Shown piece by piece: positions 14,839 through 26,779 of a stretch of 64,000 nt of DNA (within the stretch, counting starts at the first letter, position 1; the number at the start of each line of letters is the position of its first letter). Source of the DNA: Porpolomopsis calyptriformis. Taxonomy: Eukaryota > Basidiomycota > Agaricomycetes > Agaricales > Hygrophoraceae. Below the pieces are notes generated by a model that was not told the origin of the DNA, did no database searches, and worked only from the letters and a program-made list of their open reading frames with translations. The position numbers and the translations under genes were made by a program. The stretch lies in assembly GCA_951640195.1 (NCBI GenBank), contig OX621168.1, forward strand, positions 1,116,001 through 1,180,000, read 5' to 3'.

Positions 14839-17177
14839 TCATCCGCTGAAGCTCCAGATTTTGACATCGTTGTCGTCGCTACCAGAAATTATCTTGTCTT
14901 CGCCAAGGGCGAGACAAGTTACTGCTCCGCGATGGCCGAAAAGTGTAGCCGTGCAGTGATCCTCTTCACGAACCCACACCTATCGATATTATCGTAGGCA
15001 CAGTGACAAGAATAGGCGATAGATGCATACAAACCTTGATGGTCCGATCGTGACTGCCACTCACGAGTCGCAGCTTGTCACTAGCCACCGTCCAAACGCC
15101 CTCGATATGCCCGAAGAACGTCTGAAGTGTCTTGCCCGTGTCGATATCCCATAACTTGATGGTGTTGTCCAAACTACCGGATATAAGAACGGGGTTCGAT
15201 CGTTTGTGTTGGTTTGGTGAATGTGACGGCAGCTCGCTCGACACAAATGTCCCATTAGTGTGATGTAAAAATCGAGGATCGGAGCCGGGCAAGAGGGGTG
15301 TTCTTGTAGTTGCGGTCTCTAAATCCTGTTGTGGTTCTTCCCGAGACGAGGAAGAGGTAACCTGCTGCCGCTCGACCCCCAGTTGAGAATACTTTGCAGC
15401 CATTCCAATGCCATTGCACTCATCATCCACAACCTGAAGTTTCATACTCTGCACCTGGGCGACATGGCCAGTGAACTGTCGCACGCAATTACGTAGCGTC
15501 AGATCCCAAAGACGGATCGTCCCATCATCTGAAGCCGAGAACAACATTTTCCCCGGGTCGATATGTGGCTCAGCCGTAGCCAAAGATACACCGATCGCCG
15601 TCGGCTCAAACACGGGCATGCTCGACAGCGAAGCATCCGATGTGGGGGGGACATTGTCATTCGAATCCCACAACTGCACAGCATTCACCCAATCGGTGTG
15701 TCCCCTGAGGGTGAAGGCTTCTTGCGTCCGTAAATTCCATACTTTAATCTTTGCATCAACACCTCCGGTGGCGAGGACATTCGAGTCGAAATTCAGGCAC
15801 ACGACGCCGCCTTCATGACCTGCGAGTGTGCGCACGCACCTCCCTTCGCGCCAGTTCCACACACGGATTGTGTGGTCCATGCTCCCCGTGATGAGTTTCA
15901 CGGCGTCAAATTGCAGGGCCCGGACAGCACCTCTGTGGCCTTGCAGGCACCGCAGCTCCGCGCCGGTCTCGAGATTCCATACGCGGGCCGTAAAGTCGTA
16001 CGAGCCTGTGATGAGAATCGAGCATGATGGCCCATGCGAGAGACTATCTGCAAACTGGAGACACATCACTCCATCTGTGTGACCTTTGAGGGTGCGTACG
16101 CTGCACCGACCTCGTCGCCAGTTGCGCTCGATCTTGAGCCGCTCGCTGTATACATCTTTCCACGGGCGGGTGATGGATATTTGGGGTGGTGGGGATGAAA
16201 CTGGTATGGGAGGTGGGGAGAAGGATGGGGAGGGCGGTAAGTACCGATCGCTCGTGGCCAGAACAGGGAAAGGCTCAGAACGCTGCCTTTTGAGTGGTCG
16301 ATCTGGCGAGCACGATCGAGCTTCCTGTACTCTTTTTGCTCCCAAACTGGTCGTCGAAGGAGAGGGTGAGGGTGAAGATATTCCAGGAGAAGAACGGGGT
16401 GATAAAGACTGCAAACGGGAGCCGCGCTTCTTATCTAAAATGGGGAGACCCCATCCACACTTGAGACATTTTTGACCGATGTGCTGCTTGCAAATCCCGA
16501 GCCAGAGGATGTTATCGTCCGCGAGATCTTTCCACGATTTGCTGACTTGTGCTGCGCGACAGAGGGATGTGGCATCGAGGTGGGTGAGGACCTTGAGGGA
16601 GACTTCGCGCGGGAAGATGGCGAAGGGATCGATACGGATGAGGTGCGAGAGCTGCTCGGCCAAAAGGGACAGCTGGGAGAAGCAGCACATGGTAAGGAGG
16701 CCTTGGAGGATGAGAGCCCTACGAGGGTGTGAAGAGGAGGAAAAGCTTGACCAAATGGCGTTGACAGCCTCGCGTTCTTGAAGAGGTAGAGCGTCGAGTG
16801 ACTGTAGAGATGTATATCCCTCAGCGAATGAGGCTGATTTATTTAAACTGGGTACATTCCTGCTGTAACTTCAAATTGGTGCCTTCGTCGGCCATACGCT
16901 GATGCCTAACACACAATTTCCTCGTGGGCTGAGCATTTAGCTGAGAACCTTCTGGCTTGATGTCCGGGTCCGTCTGTGGGTCGAGAAGGTTACCGGTGTT
17001 GGTCAACATCAAGGAAGCAATATCTGAGTGATCTGGTTGCGGGCGGCCTGATCTTGAGTGATCCAAACCGGAAGATGGGTCTTGGACTAAACTGTGTTGC
17101 AGAGAAGCGAAACGGGGAGCTGGAAGGGTATCGCACAGGCGAGATGAGGAAGGAGATGATGCCGGTGATGAAGACAT
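14839..17177 (-). CDS. MET30: MET30/sconB-type F-box WD40 protein (SCF E3 subunit)
   Basis: Substrate receptor of an SCF ubiquitin ligase; in yeast and moulds this family controls the sulphur-assimilation activator. A disordered N-terminus with KLCVRHQRMADEGTNL (near 16920) leads to ALPLQEREAVNAIW. The F-box is near 16620 (FPREVSLKVLTHLDATSLC), followed by the diagnostic QKCLKCGWGLP. Seven WD40 blades follow, with TGSYDFTARVWN, TGSMDHTIRVWN, SASDDGTIRLWD and SGSLDNTIKLWD. The last blade (SGSDDNDVKIWSFSG) lies after a C-terminal intron and ends at 14839. An intron at 16859-16802 lacks a GT donor at the position needed for frame. An acidic and serine-rich insert separates blades 5 and 6. Confidence 0.9.
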
Positions 17178-17463
17178 GGCTCTCAAGGTTAAACCGGTTT
17201 TTTTTTACGCGACCTTGACGCCACAGCACGCAATGAAGTGATAAAAAGGGGAAAAAAAAAGTACGGCATAACGTTCCCTATCATCGTACTCATAGATATG
17301 TCAATCAGGTCGGTCGTCGGAGTCGTCATTCGATTCAAGATAGAGGAGAAAAGGGGGATGGAAACAACAAGGACCACACGAGCATGAACACAAAAAGGTA
17401 AGTGAAAATACAAGCAACCACTGCTACCAGCAGTCACGTCGTCGGTCGATCCCGTCATTATCG

Positions 17464-19058
17464 TCAATCCAGCGTGATCTTGAGCTGCTCCAGTGGTATC
17501 GGTACAAAGTTGTCTAGCACAATATGCCGTGAACGCAGTTCAGGCTCGCAGTGTGGCGGAACAAGTTTCGTGATCAAGTCTGGCCGGATTGACAGCTCTG
17601 TGTGATTCGTGAGAGGAAAGCACGGCGAAAAACCGGTCAGACCACCTACCTTCGCGAGTAAAGTCAAAGAGTGGAGGCAACTCTTTCCCGTTGGGCATTT
17701 TCGCCCCTTCGACCCGCAATTCGTCAAAGAATGGATGAGTCATCGCTTCGATAGAACTCAACCGAGTTCCCGGTGTGTACTCCAGTAACTTGGCAACCAG
17801 ATCTATGGCCTCGGGCGCTGTACGAGGTCGGAAAACCTAGCAGAGACGATCGATCTAGTTATAAGAATGAAAGTGTCATCCCACCCACTTTTGAGAATGG
17901 ATGGGGTTTGATTTGCGGGAATTTGTGTTCCATATAGTTGGGATTCATCGTCTTGATCTGGTCTCTTGAGGGCGTGCCCAGAACCTTGATGATTTCCACC
18001 AGCTGGTCAATCCCGCTCTCACCAGGAAACAGCGGTTGTCCCAGCATTAGTTCCGCAATCACGCACCCCGTCGACCAGATGTCTGAGCGTTTGATCAGCC
18101 CGGTGTCATTCAGTGGAGGTGGCCAGCTCTTACCAATGTTTGTGGTGTAATTTGTTGCGCCAAAGATGAGTTCGGGCGCTCTGTAGTACCTTGAACAAAT
18201 GTAGCTGACGTTTGGCTCGCCCGCTACCAAGATCTTGGCTGAGCCGAAATCGCATAGCTTCAGGACGCCCGTCGCGGGATTGAGCAGCAGGTTTTGCGGC
18301 TTGATGTCGCGGTGGCAGATACCGACCGAGTGGATGTACGCAAGTGAACGGAGAAGTTGGTACATATACAGTTTAATCTGCAACATGGGCATGGGTTGTT
18401 TGAGCTTTGCGAAGTGGCGACTGGCGCGGTAAACGGTTTCAGGAACATATTCGAGCACAAGGTTAAGATACACTTCGTCCTTCTGTGGCAAATATATGTC
18501 GAATGGTTTGATGTACAAAGAAATAATTGATTACCTTTTCTCCGTTTGAGTAAAAGAATGCTTTAAGGTCAACTACATTTGGGTGAGAAACAAGCCTCAT
18601 AATCTGCAGTTCACGGTTCTAGAAGGGATCCACGCTACCAGATTAGCACTGCGGCGAGTACGGAAAAACTGCCCGACGTACTTTGAACCGCTTATCCTGC
18701 AAAACCTTCTTAATCGCAATATCCTCCGAGTCCTTTGGCACGCCAAGCAACTTGGCCTGGAATACAACTCCAAATGAACCATTTCCAATAATCTTGCAAT
18801 TACTGTATGAAATCTCCTCGGTTTCGCCTGATTTGCCCACTTGAGCAAAAACCTTGACGATCTTATGCGGATCATCGATGGCTAAGGTTGAGGCATGACA
18901 GTTGATACGGTGCGGACGGGGTGAGATGAAAAAACGTCAAAAGGCAAGAGGCGAGATCCGAAACGAGATAGTGAAAAGTAAGCTTTTTTTGGAGGTTGAG
19001 CTTAGAGATTAGACGCACGAGATATCTTCACGCCGTTTATTGGACCATGAGTAGCCAT
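17464..19058 (-). CDS. Glycogen synthase kinase 3 family protein kinase
   Basis: GSK3/shaggy Ser/Thr kinase acting in morphogenesis, stress and metabolic signalling. Exon 1 encodes [13 protein letters not shown] (ATG at 19058). It joins in phase to [13 protein letters not shown] and the glycine loop [12 protein letters not shown]. The catalytic Lys is in IAIKKVL. The catalytic loop reads [12 protein letters not shown], the activation loop CDFGSAK, then the GSK3-specific [17 protein letters not shown] with the regulatory Tyr. The C-lobe has [22 protein letters not shown], and the domain ends HPFFDELR. The CDS ends at 17464. Several short introns are visible. A full catalytic set is present, so it should be active. 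Confidence 0.95.
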
Positions 19059-19273
19059 TGTGTCGATACGGGTGCGTTACTGTAGAGCGATGAATAGGAC
19101 AGGTCGTACTGAGTGTGGCAACGAGAGTCGTAGGGTGGAGAACGGGCTTGGTATGAAGAACGGGACAGGAGCAGTCTTGGAAGGAAGGCAAGGGTTTATT
19201 CTCGAGGTTCAAGACAACGTGACCTACGCCATACAACCAAATAACTACAAACTAAAAAAACTTTCAGCCACAA

Positions 19274-20162
19274 TCAAGCCTGTAGACAAAAAACACATCA
19301 GAAATGCGAATAATATATACAGGAATCTGACAGACCGGGCGGCGGAAGAGGAACGAAAAAAACCCACCGCTCGGTCGAGCGCGAGACTTGGGGAGACAGT
19401 CGAGAAGCTCCATAAATTCCTTCTGAACTCGCTCACTGTCGATGTGGCCATCCTGCTTGAGAAGGTCAATGATGTCCCACGCAGATTCGCGCGTGTCCTC
19501 GAATTGAACTACATGTAATCCGTCATTCACCATCGCTTTCCGGTATCCATCCCCTAGTTGTTTTTGGCGATTCTCCAACAGTGTCATTTGCCCCATGGTC
19601 CACTTGGTTGTTGCTAGAATGAGATATGCAACGGCACCGCTGTCGCGGAACGACTTGAACATCCTCGGGTGCCCCTTTACTGGCTCACGGCGGGCTTGAG
19701 TAATGTCGTGCAGAAAGATGATTCCAGCAAGTCTTCGGCTGGCATTGCATCTATCATCAAGTCAGCATGGGTAGAGGCTAGCTGACGAGTACTCACTCAA
19801 GCTTCAGCCACTCGACAATCTGCCCCAATATTTTGGTGTCACCATCAGATGTATCATCGAAGCCAGGAGTGTCAACTAAAATGACGCTCCGGCTACTATT
19901 GCTAGGATGGTAAACGATGAAAGGTTGAATGCTTGTTGTTTCACAGTGTATACCATGGCCTATGGGCGAGACGACGTGTCCGGCAGCCAAGTTGATAAAC
20001 TGTCCTCAACGCTCAGTCCATGAAAATGGCCCGCGGAAACACCCTCACGTTACTTTTGCCGGCTCCAGTGAGACCCAGAATGCTACAAAACTGATTTAGC
20101 GACAATTTCTGTCTGAAAGGGGGGACACACAGGATGATATCGTTGCTCTCGTTGGATAGCAT
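19274..20162 (-). CDS. AIG1-type P-loop GTPase
   Basis: Close relative of the gene at 13-1096. Exon 1 reads MLSNESNDIIL, joining to ILGLTGAGKSN and FINLAAG (P-loop split by an intron, as in its relatives). G3 is VDTPGFDD. The G4 position reads TKWT instead of TKWD, losing the Asp that reads guanine. An IIFLHDITQARR stretch and an EDTRESAWDIIDLL helix match the family. The tail FFSFLFRRP is followed by an intron and a two-codon last exon, stop at 19276-19274. It is head to head with a broken paralogue at 20759. Confidence 0.82.
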
Positions 20163-20758
20163 GATCACGAGCAGAAAACGTGTGCGTTCAGGGGTGAGTT
20201 ATATTGTGGAGAGTGGGCTGTTGATGGGCAAGCAATGCGCAGGCATTAGAGGGCAGCAGGCACACACCCATGGCACCAAGCCGAGAATGCATGTTTCGGC
20301 GATCTACGTGAATACGGGGGTCCTGCCACGTCTGAATGGAATAGGGCCACCGAGCGGAGGGTATCTACGTACAGCATTGCCGGGCAGAATCAGCCTGATT
20401 GAAGGTCAACCTCGAGGACTTAGCACTCACCTCAGCTCCACGTGCTACAAGCACATGTCACCATCGTGCGAGGGAGCAACGAAGGACATTGCATGGCCTT
20501 CCCTTACTAACAATTGCGATCGCACCCCAGATAGATCCTTCTTGCGGGCGATCCTCACGTCTCCGAAAGGAAATCCGTCAGACTTGGCGCTGGCCTCTGC
20601 GTCTGATTGGCCTCGCTTACTTTGGCCGCAACATCCGCATAACCAGAAGCCTGCAGGTATACACGCTAAATGCTTCGCTTTTTCTCTCTTTCTGCAAACA
20701 CCCCACAATCTTCCTTGTATCTTCCGCTGCACTGCGCTCACTCCCGTTTTTAATCGTG
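20163..20758. other. Intergenic between head-to-head GTPase genes
   Basis: This is the divergent promoter region of the two GTPase copies. Parts of it (around 20215-20290 and 20395) have recognisable, diverged matches at 22261-22330 and 22590, so it was copied together with the gene 5' end. A long reading frame across it is unsupported. Confidence 0.5.
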
Positions 20759-21682
20759 ATGCCCAACAATGGAGGAGCAAGAAACGGCGAGGGCAAAGAT
20801 ATCATTCTGTAATGCTCTCTTTTATTCCCCTCTCGAAGTAGTCACTTAGTTTATTTCATACATAGCATTCTGGGTCTGTCTGGAGTTGGGAAGAGTAACG
20901 TGAGACTGCTCCTTAATGAAAGATTTCACTAACTTAGCAATGATGGCAGTTTATCAACATCGCTGCTGGGCAAGTCGTCGCGAATGTCAGCCATGACATC
21001 AATTCAGGCACAAAAAGAATTCAAACTTTTGACGTTCGCGGTCCCTGACAACGTACTCGAAACGTTATCTTGGTAGACACCCCCGGGTTTAATGATCCAT
21101 GGATTGATGATTGGGACAACTTCAATTACATGACCGAATGGCTGAAGCAGTCGTGAGTATGCCCCGTCAAATATCTTCATAGCAATGCTAATTATACAGT
21201 AGGTGCCAAGATGGAAAAAAACTTACGGGGATCATCTATCTTCAGGATATATCTCAAGCTCGCTTTGAACCAACAAGAGCGAGCTTGAATATGGTCGACG
21301 TGTTCTGTCGCCGCATCAGAGCTCAAAATGTCATTTTCGTCACGACCAAATGGAACAACATTAAGGAAGTCACAGGGCGAGGCTTTGAGGCACAACTATC
21401 CGGCAGCTACTGGAAGCCCATGCTTGACCGTGGATCACAGATGGCTCGATTTGAGGACGATACCCGGTCTGCTTGGGCCATTATTGACCTTATTCTCCAG
21501 AACGAATACCACCCCCCTCCAAATCTAGAGGATATCCCGAGGATCCCGAAACCTGCACCAAAGCCACCCTCCAAGATCAAGGGGATCTTCTCATTCCTCT
21601 TTAGGCCACGTCGTTCGGTGATTCTCTTCATTCGTTTGGTTGTTTTGTTGGCATTTCTCACCCGGTTTGATAGAATCGATGA
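20759..21682 (+). pseudogene. AIG1-type GTPase with an in-frame TGA in the G domain
   Basis: The gene has the family layout: MPNNGG leader, P-loop GLSGVGKSN split by an intron, FINIAAG, DTPGFNDP, YLQDISQARF, and TKWN at G4. The tail is IFSFLFRPRRS, then an intron and a short last exon ending at 21680-21682. All splice joins phase correctly. In exon 3, however, frame from TTTATC at 20950 meets TGA at 21046-21048, between FDVRGP and QRTRNVILVDTPGF. No intron can remove it. It is either a young pseudogene, a read-through gene or a base error. Elsewhere the frame is clean, which argues for recent loss. Confidence 0.7.
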
Positions 21683-22124
21683 GAACTTGGTTCATAACGG
21701 ATCTGTATTCTTAATTACTTACCTATAGAATATGCCTCTTGACACAAAGTGAATGAAGACTTGATGGGTTCTGAGTTGTCACAATGACTTGATACAGGGC
21801 ATCAGCCCACACTTGCACATTTTCTGTTACATCCTCACATCGTATTACTTTCTACAGATCCCTTCTTTTACCAACCCACCCACCCTCTATATTCCAATTC
21901 CACGCTCACGCTTTGAATGTCATCCCTCTCACTCTATCATCCATTATCACCTTGTTCTTTGAAAGTATCACTAGCCGCCTTCCATTGCCTAAGTATCTGT
22001 CAAGTGGTCATTCAGAAGCCAGGGAGGCTACGAGACTGATCTTGTCATCCTACGAGGGATTTATTGTTGATGGGGGGAGTGTTGGACAGTCTTGTTTCAA
22101 GGTTTAGACCATAGTCGACAAGTG
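21683..22124. other. Spacer between GTPase copy and relic
   Basis: CT-rich stretches occur around 21840-21960. I see no gene. Confidence 0.4.
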
Positions 22125-22243
22125 AGAGACGTGCGGCAGTGAGATCCGGAATGGCACGAAACCGATTTAGTGGTAAATTTCGCCATGTAAAGGAGCGACA
22201 TATAGGATGATATCATTGCTTTCGTCGGATACCATGGCAAGTT
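22125..22243 (-). pseudogene. 5' fragment of an AIG1-type GTPase
   Basis: Read on the minus strand, the segment starts with ATG GTA TCC GAC GAA and continues through a diverged DIIL exon end and first intron. It reaches the ATTCCGGATCTCACTG start of the P-loop exon, closely following the gene at 19274-20162. Similarity stops before the P-loop lysine. The upstream side also resembles that gene's upstream region. Confidence 0.65.
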
Positions 22244-22639
22244 AAGCTGATGTCAGAGAGGGCATTTGATGGGCAGTTAATACGCGGGCATCAGAGGGCG
22301 GCAGGCACACTCCTATGGTGCATGTTTGAAATTTCCGTTATTAGGACGATCCGTATCAATACGATGATCCTTCTGCCATTCTGGGAGGCTGGATGGAATA
22401 AGTCATGCTAGGGCTGCAGGGCAGAGTGTGAATACTTTGTCAAATGGGAGCAAAGTGCCTCCATGCGCCGTTGCCCAATCCTTCACATGAAGGGAGGTTA
22501 ACGACACCGAGGAAGTCAATTAGAGCACGACATTAAGTTGTCGTCACACTTAATGCCTTCGTTGGTGCATCAAATTACGGTGATTGGCCTGATTGAAGGC
22601 GTGGTCCTGGGTGAGGAATATGACTCAATCACTGAAGGA
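22244..22639. other. Spacer with diverged duplicate of GTPase upstream DNA
   Basis: Patches near 22261-22330 resemble 20215-20300. The rest is unrecognised and has no gene. Confidence 0.4.
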
Positions 22640-23045
22640 TAATTCGTTCAACAATCGCTGCGGGGACGAACCTGACCATCTCCAGATGAGGATCAGCTTA
22701 GTAGCCGTTGAATAACTGCTTCGGTCTCGGGGGGTTGTCTTCTTAGATCGACCAGCTCCTCTCGAATCAGCAGAACATGAGCTCTAGCATGCTTTTCCAG
22801 TACATTTCAGGCAGTTGCTGCTGCGTCGGTTCCCAATGTCTTTTGGAACCACATCCCAATTCGTGCTAGTCAGAATGACATACTTGCCAATAACACACAA
22901 TCTCACAGTACTTTTTCTGGCTTCAATGGGACCCGCGACACTAAGAAACTAATGTGAACCCTTGTCAGAAAAGACGAAGCGGGACACACAGAATGATGAG
23001 ATCATTGTCTCCATGAATGATGCGCCTCTTACGATGTCTGAGGAG
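22640..23045 (-). pseudogene. Internally deleted AIG1-type GTPase relic
   Basis: On the minus strand the segment follows the gene at 13-1096 through exon 1, intron 1, the P-loop exon and the first bases of intron 2. It then jumps straight to the coding stretch KYVILTSTNWDVVPKDIG, corresponding to about 605-660 of that gene. A further jump leads to a LIREELVDL-like stretch. The exon holding G3 is gone. The P-loop exon is also mutated. It cannot encode a GTPase. Confidence 0.8.
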
Positions 23046-23151
23046 ATAGTTTGAAGGAACCAAGACACAGAGATATGTGGTCAAGAGATCGCAGGATAAA
23101 ATGCACGAGGTGCCAGTCCATGATTGTGTACTTTCATTCGCTTGAGATCAC

Positions 23152-26100
23152 ATGCCACGTGATCGTCCACGTCTACATATCATGCAATGGTCCTGGCTGC
23201 TGTTGCTGCCTCTGGTACCTCCCGTCGTCTCCCAACCGACAAATGAGACTCAAGCCCTGTTGTGGGGACCATACCGGCCCAATTTGTATTTCGGACTTCG
23301 ACCCAAGTTACCCCAATCTTTAATGGTCGGTCTGATGTGGTTCGGTACTAACGATTACCAGTCTCTCAATAGTCAGCCAGTTCCCATCACTCTCGATTAC
23401 TATCTCATGAAATTATCCAGGAGTCCGACACGCGTGTGATCAAGGAGATGAGCTTGATAGTTACACCTGGACCCACTTTGACGCACGCAGAGGTGGTGTA
23501 CAAGTGCTCCAGGACAAGAAGAATAATTTAAAAATTACCACCGAGTTTCTCAAGCTTGCAGGTGGTGACCATGGTGGCAGTTGGGCCGCCCGAATCAAGG
23601 GAGTGCCCATAAATCAATGTATGTCTCAGTCCAGACTTAGCAAATGCATTCGTATTGAGACGAAACTAAGCTCTACCTACCCGATCCTCGATGATATTTT
23701 ACTTGGGTTTAGAAGGCCTCGGAGGATTAGACATGGAAAGCCCGGAAGAGGAGAATGTATCTTGAACCTTTCTCTTTTCAAGCTTTACTTCAAGTCTCAT
23801 CAGGGCACTACCACAGGGCTTGGATGGCGACGTTATATTCTCAGGGTCGACTCCGGAACTCGACGAATTCACTCTCCGCATAGTCGATGGTAAACATCCC
23901 GTTCGCTGAGTATGCCATGTCTAATCCTTCTACCAGGACCTCAAAATACTCCAATTACCTCGGGTTCCCACTCCAGTGGATTCATCGATCGGGTTGGTAA
24001 GACCCACTTTACTGGGCGCCCCGTACCAGCGGGTAACATTTGGAGAGCGAAAGGTTCTTTCTCCTTATTCATTCCTCCCAGCATTCTCACATTTCACGCA
24101 CAGACATTATCATGTCAATTGTCATAGACCGTGCCAAGGAGATCCTTCAAGTATATAAAGACCCGGCCGGCGGAGCACCCGACCCATCGTTTGTCTTACA
24201 GCTATCTGATGATGTGTACACGTCCAGCAATCTTTTTGCGGTACAAAAGTTGTTTGAGGGGGAATTCCAATTCGATATTTTTTTCGAGAGCGCTAGCGCG
24301 AACCAAAAACTTGATTGTGAGTACGTCTAATGCCGACTTTTCGTCCATTCTATGTTTAAATAGTCTAGCCGAGGCTTTGGACCTCGGCATCCCTGCACTC
24401 ACCTCTGCATATTCTGAACGTTTCCGATCCATATTCCCCGTTCCACCGTCATACCCCACTGCCGATCACATGTCACTTGAGAGTTTCTCAAAGGACATAA
24501 CCGCCAATCTCCTCGGTGGTGTCGGGTACTTTTACGGAACGTCCATCATTAATAAAAAGTTTTCCTATGAATGGGATCAAGATATCGAGGCCAATAACGA
24601 CGAGAGTAATGAGGAAAAGGGTGCACAGCTGACGGAGCCCCGGGGACTGTTGACGGCGACGCCCAGTCGAAGCTTTTTCCCCAGAGGGTTTTACTGGTAT
24701 ATTAGCCTCTTCACGTATATGCATATTTTGATTGATAACTTTGGGCCAGGGATGAGGGCTTCCATTTGCTGCACATTGGAGAATGGGACAACGATTTCAG
24801 GTACCTCGATCATCCCGAGCACATAATCCGTGTACACTGACGCTGACTAGTCTCGAAATCTTGAAGAGTTGGATAGACCTTATCGATGATAATGGTTGGG
24901 TTGCCCGCGAGCAGATCTTAGGTGAAGAAGCACGGAGCAAGGTGAAATATCCTTTTTTTACCCCAATATTAACTTCCCTGGACTCTCAGTCAGGTACCGG
25001 AGGAATTTCAAACACAGGTGCCCCAATTTGCGAACCCCCCTACGCTTACCATGGCCGTCACGGCATTTATAGCTCGCATCAAACGCGCACAGCAGACTGA
25101 ACCTACTTATCAAGACCTCGGAATGGATTTCGGCATGGTCGGCATGCAACACCCCCTCACAGTCCCCAATTTTACTTCCGCTGACACTTTTACCGGTGTT
25201 GGAAACCGGTACCTCGAGTCCCCTGAACTCGCGCTGGGTTACCTCAAGTCCATCTACAAGCCGCTCAAAAGGCACTACGACTGGTTCCGACGCACGCAAC
25301 GTGGACAAATTAAGCAATACTCGCGTGTGGCTCGCTCACGGACGGAGGCGTATCGCTGGCGTGGGCGTTCGGAGAAACATGTTCTAACGAGCGGGATGGA
25401 CGATTATCCACGGGGTCCGCCGCACGCAGGGGAGCTGCATTTGGATTTGATAAGTTGGATGGGGTTCTTTACGAGAACTATGAGGGAGATCGCTGAATTT
25501 TTCGGAGAAAAGGAAGATGAAGAGTCCTTCCGGGCGATCGAGAACGCAATTTTGGATAATATCGACGGTTGGTAGTTGCGTTACTTTGTATTGGCTGGGC
25601 TAACGCTTTTGATCGCGTTGCAGATCTACATTGGAGTGAAGAGCACCAGATGTACTGCGACGCGAATGTTGACAACAACGGTTCGTAGAGTCCAATCTAC
25701 CCCAAAATCCTCAAATTTACCTCTATCTCTGTGGGCAGATGAATCCTACCACGTCTGCCACAAAGGTTACCTCTCACTCTTCCCCTTCATGCTTTCCCTC
25801 CTCCCACCTTCCTCTCCTCACCTTGGCCCAATCCTCGACATTCTCCGTGATCCCAACCATCTCTGGTCACCATACGGTATTCGCAGTCTTTCAGTCTCAC
25901 ACCCTGAATTCGGGAAGGATGAGAACTACTGGAAGGGTCCCATCTGGATTCAGATGAATTACCTGGTGCTGGCGGCTTTGCACAAAGTGAGTCCGTAGAG
26001 CGTTTTCGGGGATGGTTTGGCAATGTCTCCCAATTTGCTGATTGTATTTCCAGACTTACGCGGCACAGGAGGGTCCTTACCAGGTGAGAGCTAAGGAGAT

Positions 26101-26374
26101 ATATGGCGAGCTTAGAAGAAATATCATCGATAACGTATTTAGAGTGGGTTTCGACTTTCTTTCTGTTCCTTCTGCCATTCCATCTTGATGTCGGTTCACT
26201 GGTGTAGGAATATCAACGTTCGGGTTACGTGTGGGAACAATACGATGCTGTCACCGGAGAAGGGAGAAGAAGGTTCGTCTGTTCTCTATTCGGGATGCAA
26301 TTCTGGTCCAACCCTTGCTCATTCACAGCCATCCGTTTACGGGGTGGACGTCACTGGTGACGTTGAGTGAGTAA
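23152..26374 (+). CDS. CWH41: Mannosyl-oligosaccharide glucosidase (glucosidase I, GH63)
   Basis: ER enzyme that removes the outermost glucose from N-linked glycans. A short basic start (MPRDRPRLHI) and a hydrophobic segment (MQWSWLLLLPLVPPVV) give a type II anchor; the second Met at 23182 is an alternative start. The GH63 N-domain reads LLWGPYRPNLYFGLRPK and GLMWFGTNDYQSLN. The catalytic (alpha/alpha) domain has SFFPRGFYW joined by an intron to DEGFHLLHIGEWD, a region holding the general-acid Asp. The DENYWKGPIWIQMNYL stretch near 25930 holds the base Glu. It ends GWTSLVTLSE with TAA at 26372-26374. If the strong donor at 26367 is used, the frame runs to about 26528. At least nine introns are inferred. 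Confidence 0.92.
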
Positions 26375-26779
26375 ATCTTTCGTTTAACATAGTCACGCTC
26401 TCATCCCCGTATCTGTCCAGTCTTGGCTGAACGATACTGACGATTTTACTGGACATAAACCAGGAGAGAGAGAGAAGCGGTTTCTCATCTTGAACAGATG
26501 GTTGATGATTTTACCCTCGAGACGTAAAAAACAAGATCATGTTTTTGAGAGTGCTACATCATCAACTGGCAAGCCTCGGGAAGAAACGTGTTCATAGAAA
26601 GACTATGTGCCCATCCAGATCTAAAATGAATGAAAGGCAAGAAATTGCTAAATGTGATTATGTCAGGGATGGCAAGATAGTAATAAATAGATTGAGAAGT
26701 GAGGAGAAGGGCATAATGGCTAGATGTAGGCATAGACAGATACGACTCTGGAATGGCGTTGGAAATAACTCAGCCGTGT
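26375..26779. other. Convergent intergenic region
   Basis: Contains the possible last exon of the glucosidase gene (about 26464-26528). Otherwise nothing is recognised. Confidence 0.4.

Noticed and set aside
20134..20841. Plus-strand reading frame of about 235 codons.
   Set aside because: It covers the divergent GTPase promoter and overlaps exon 1 of both neighbours; composition is not protein-like.
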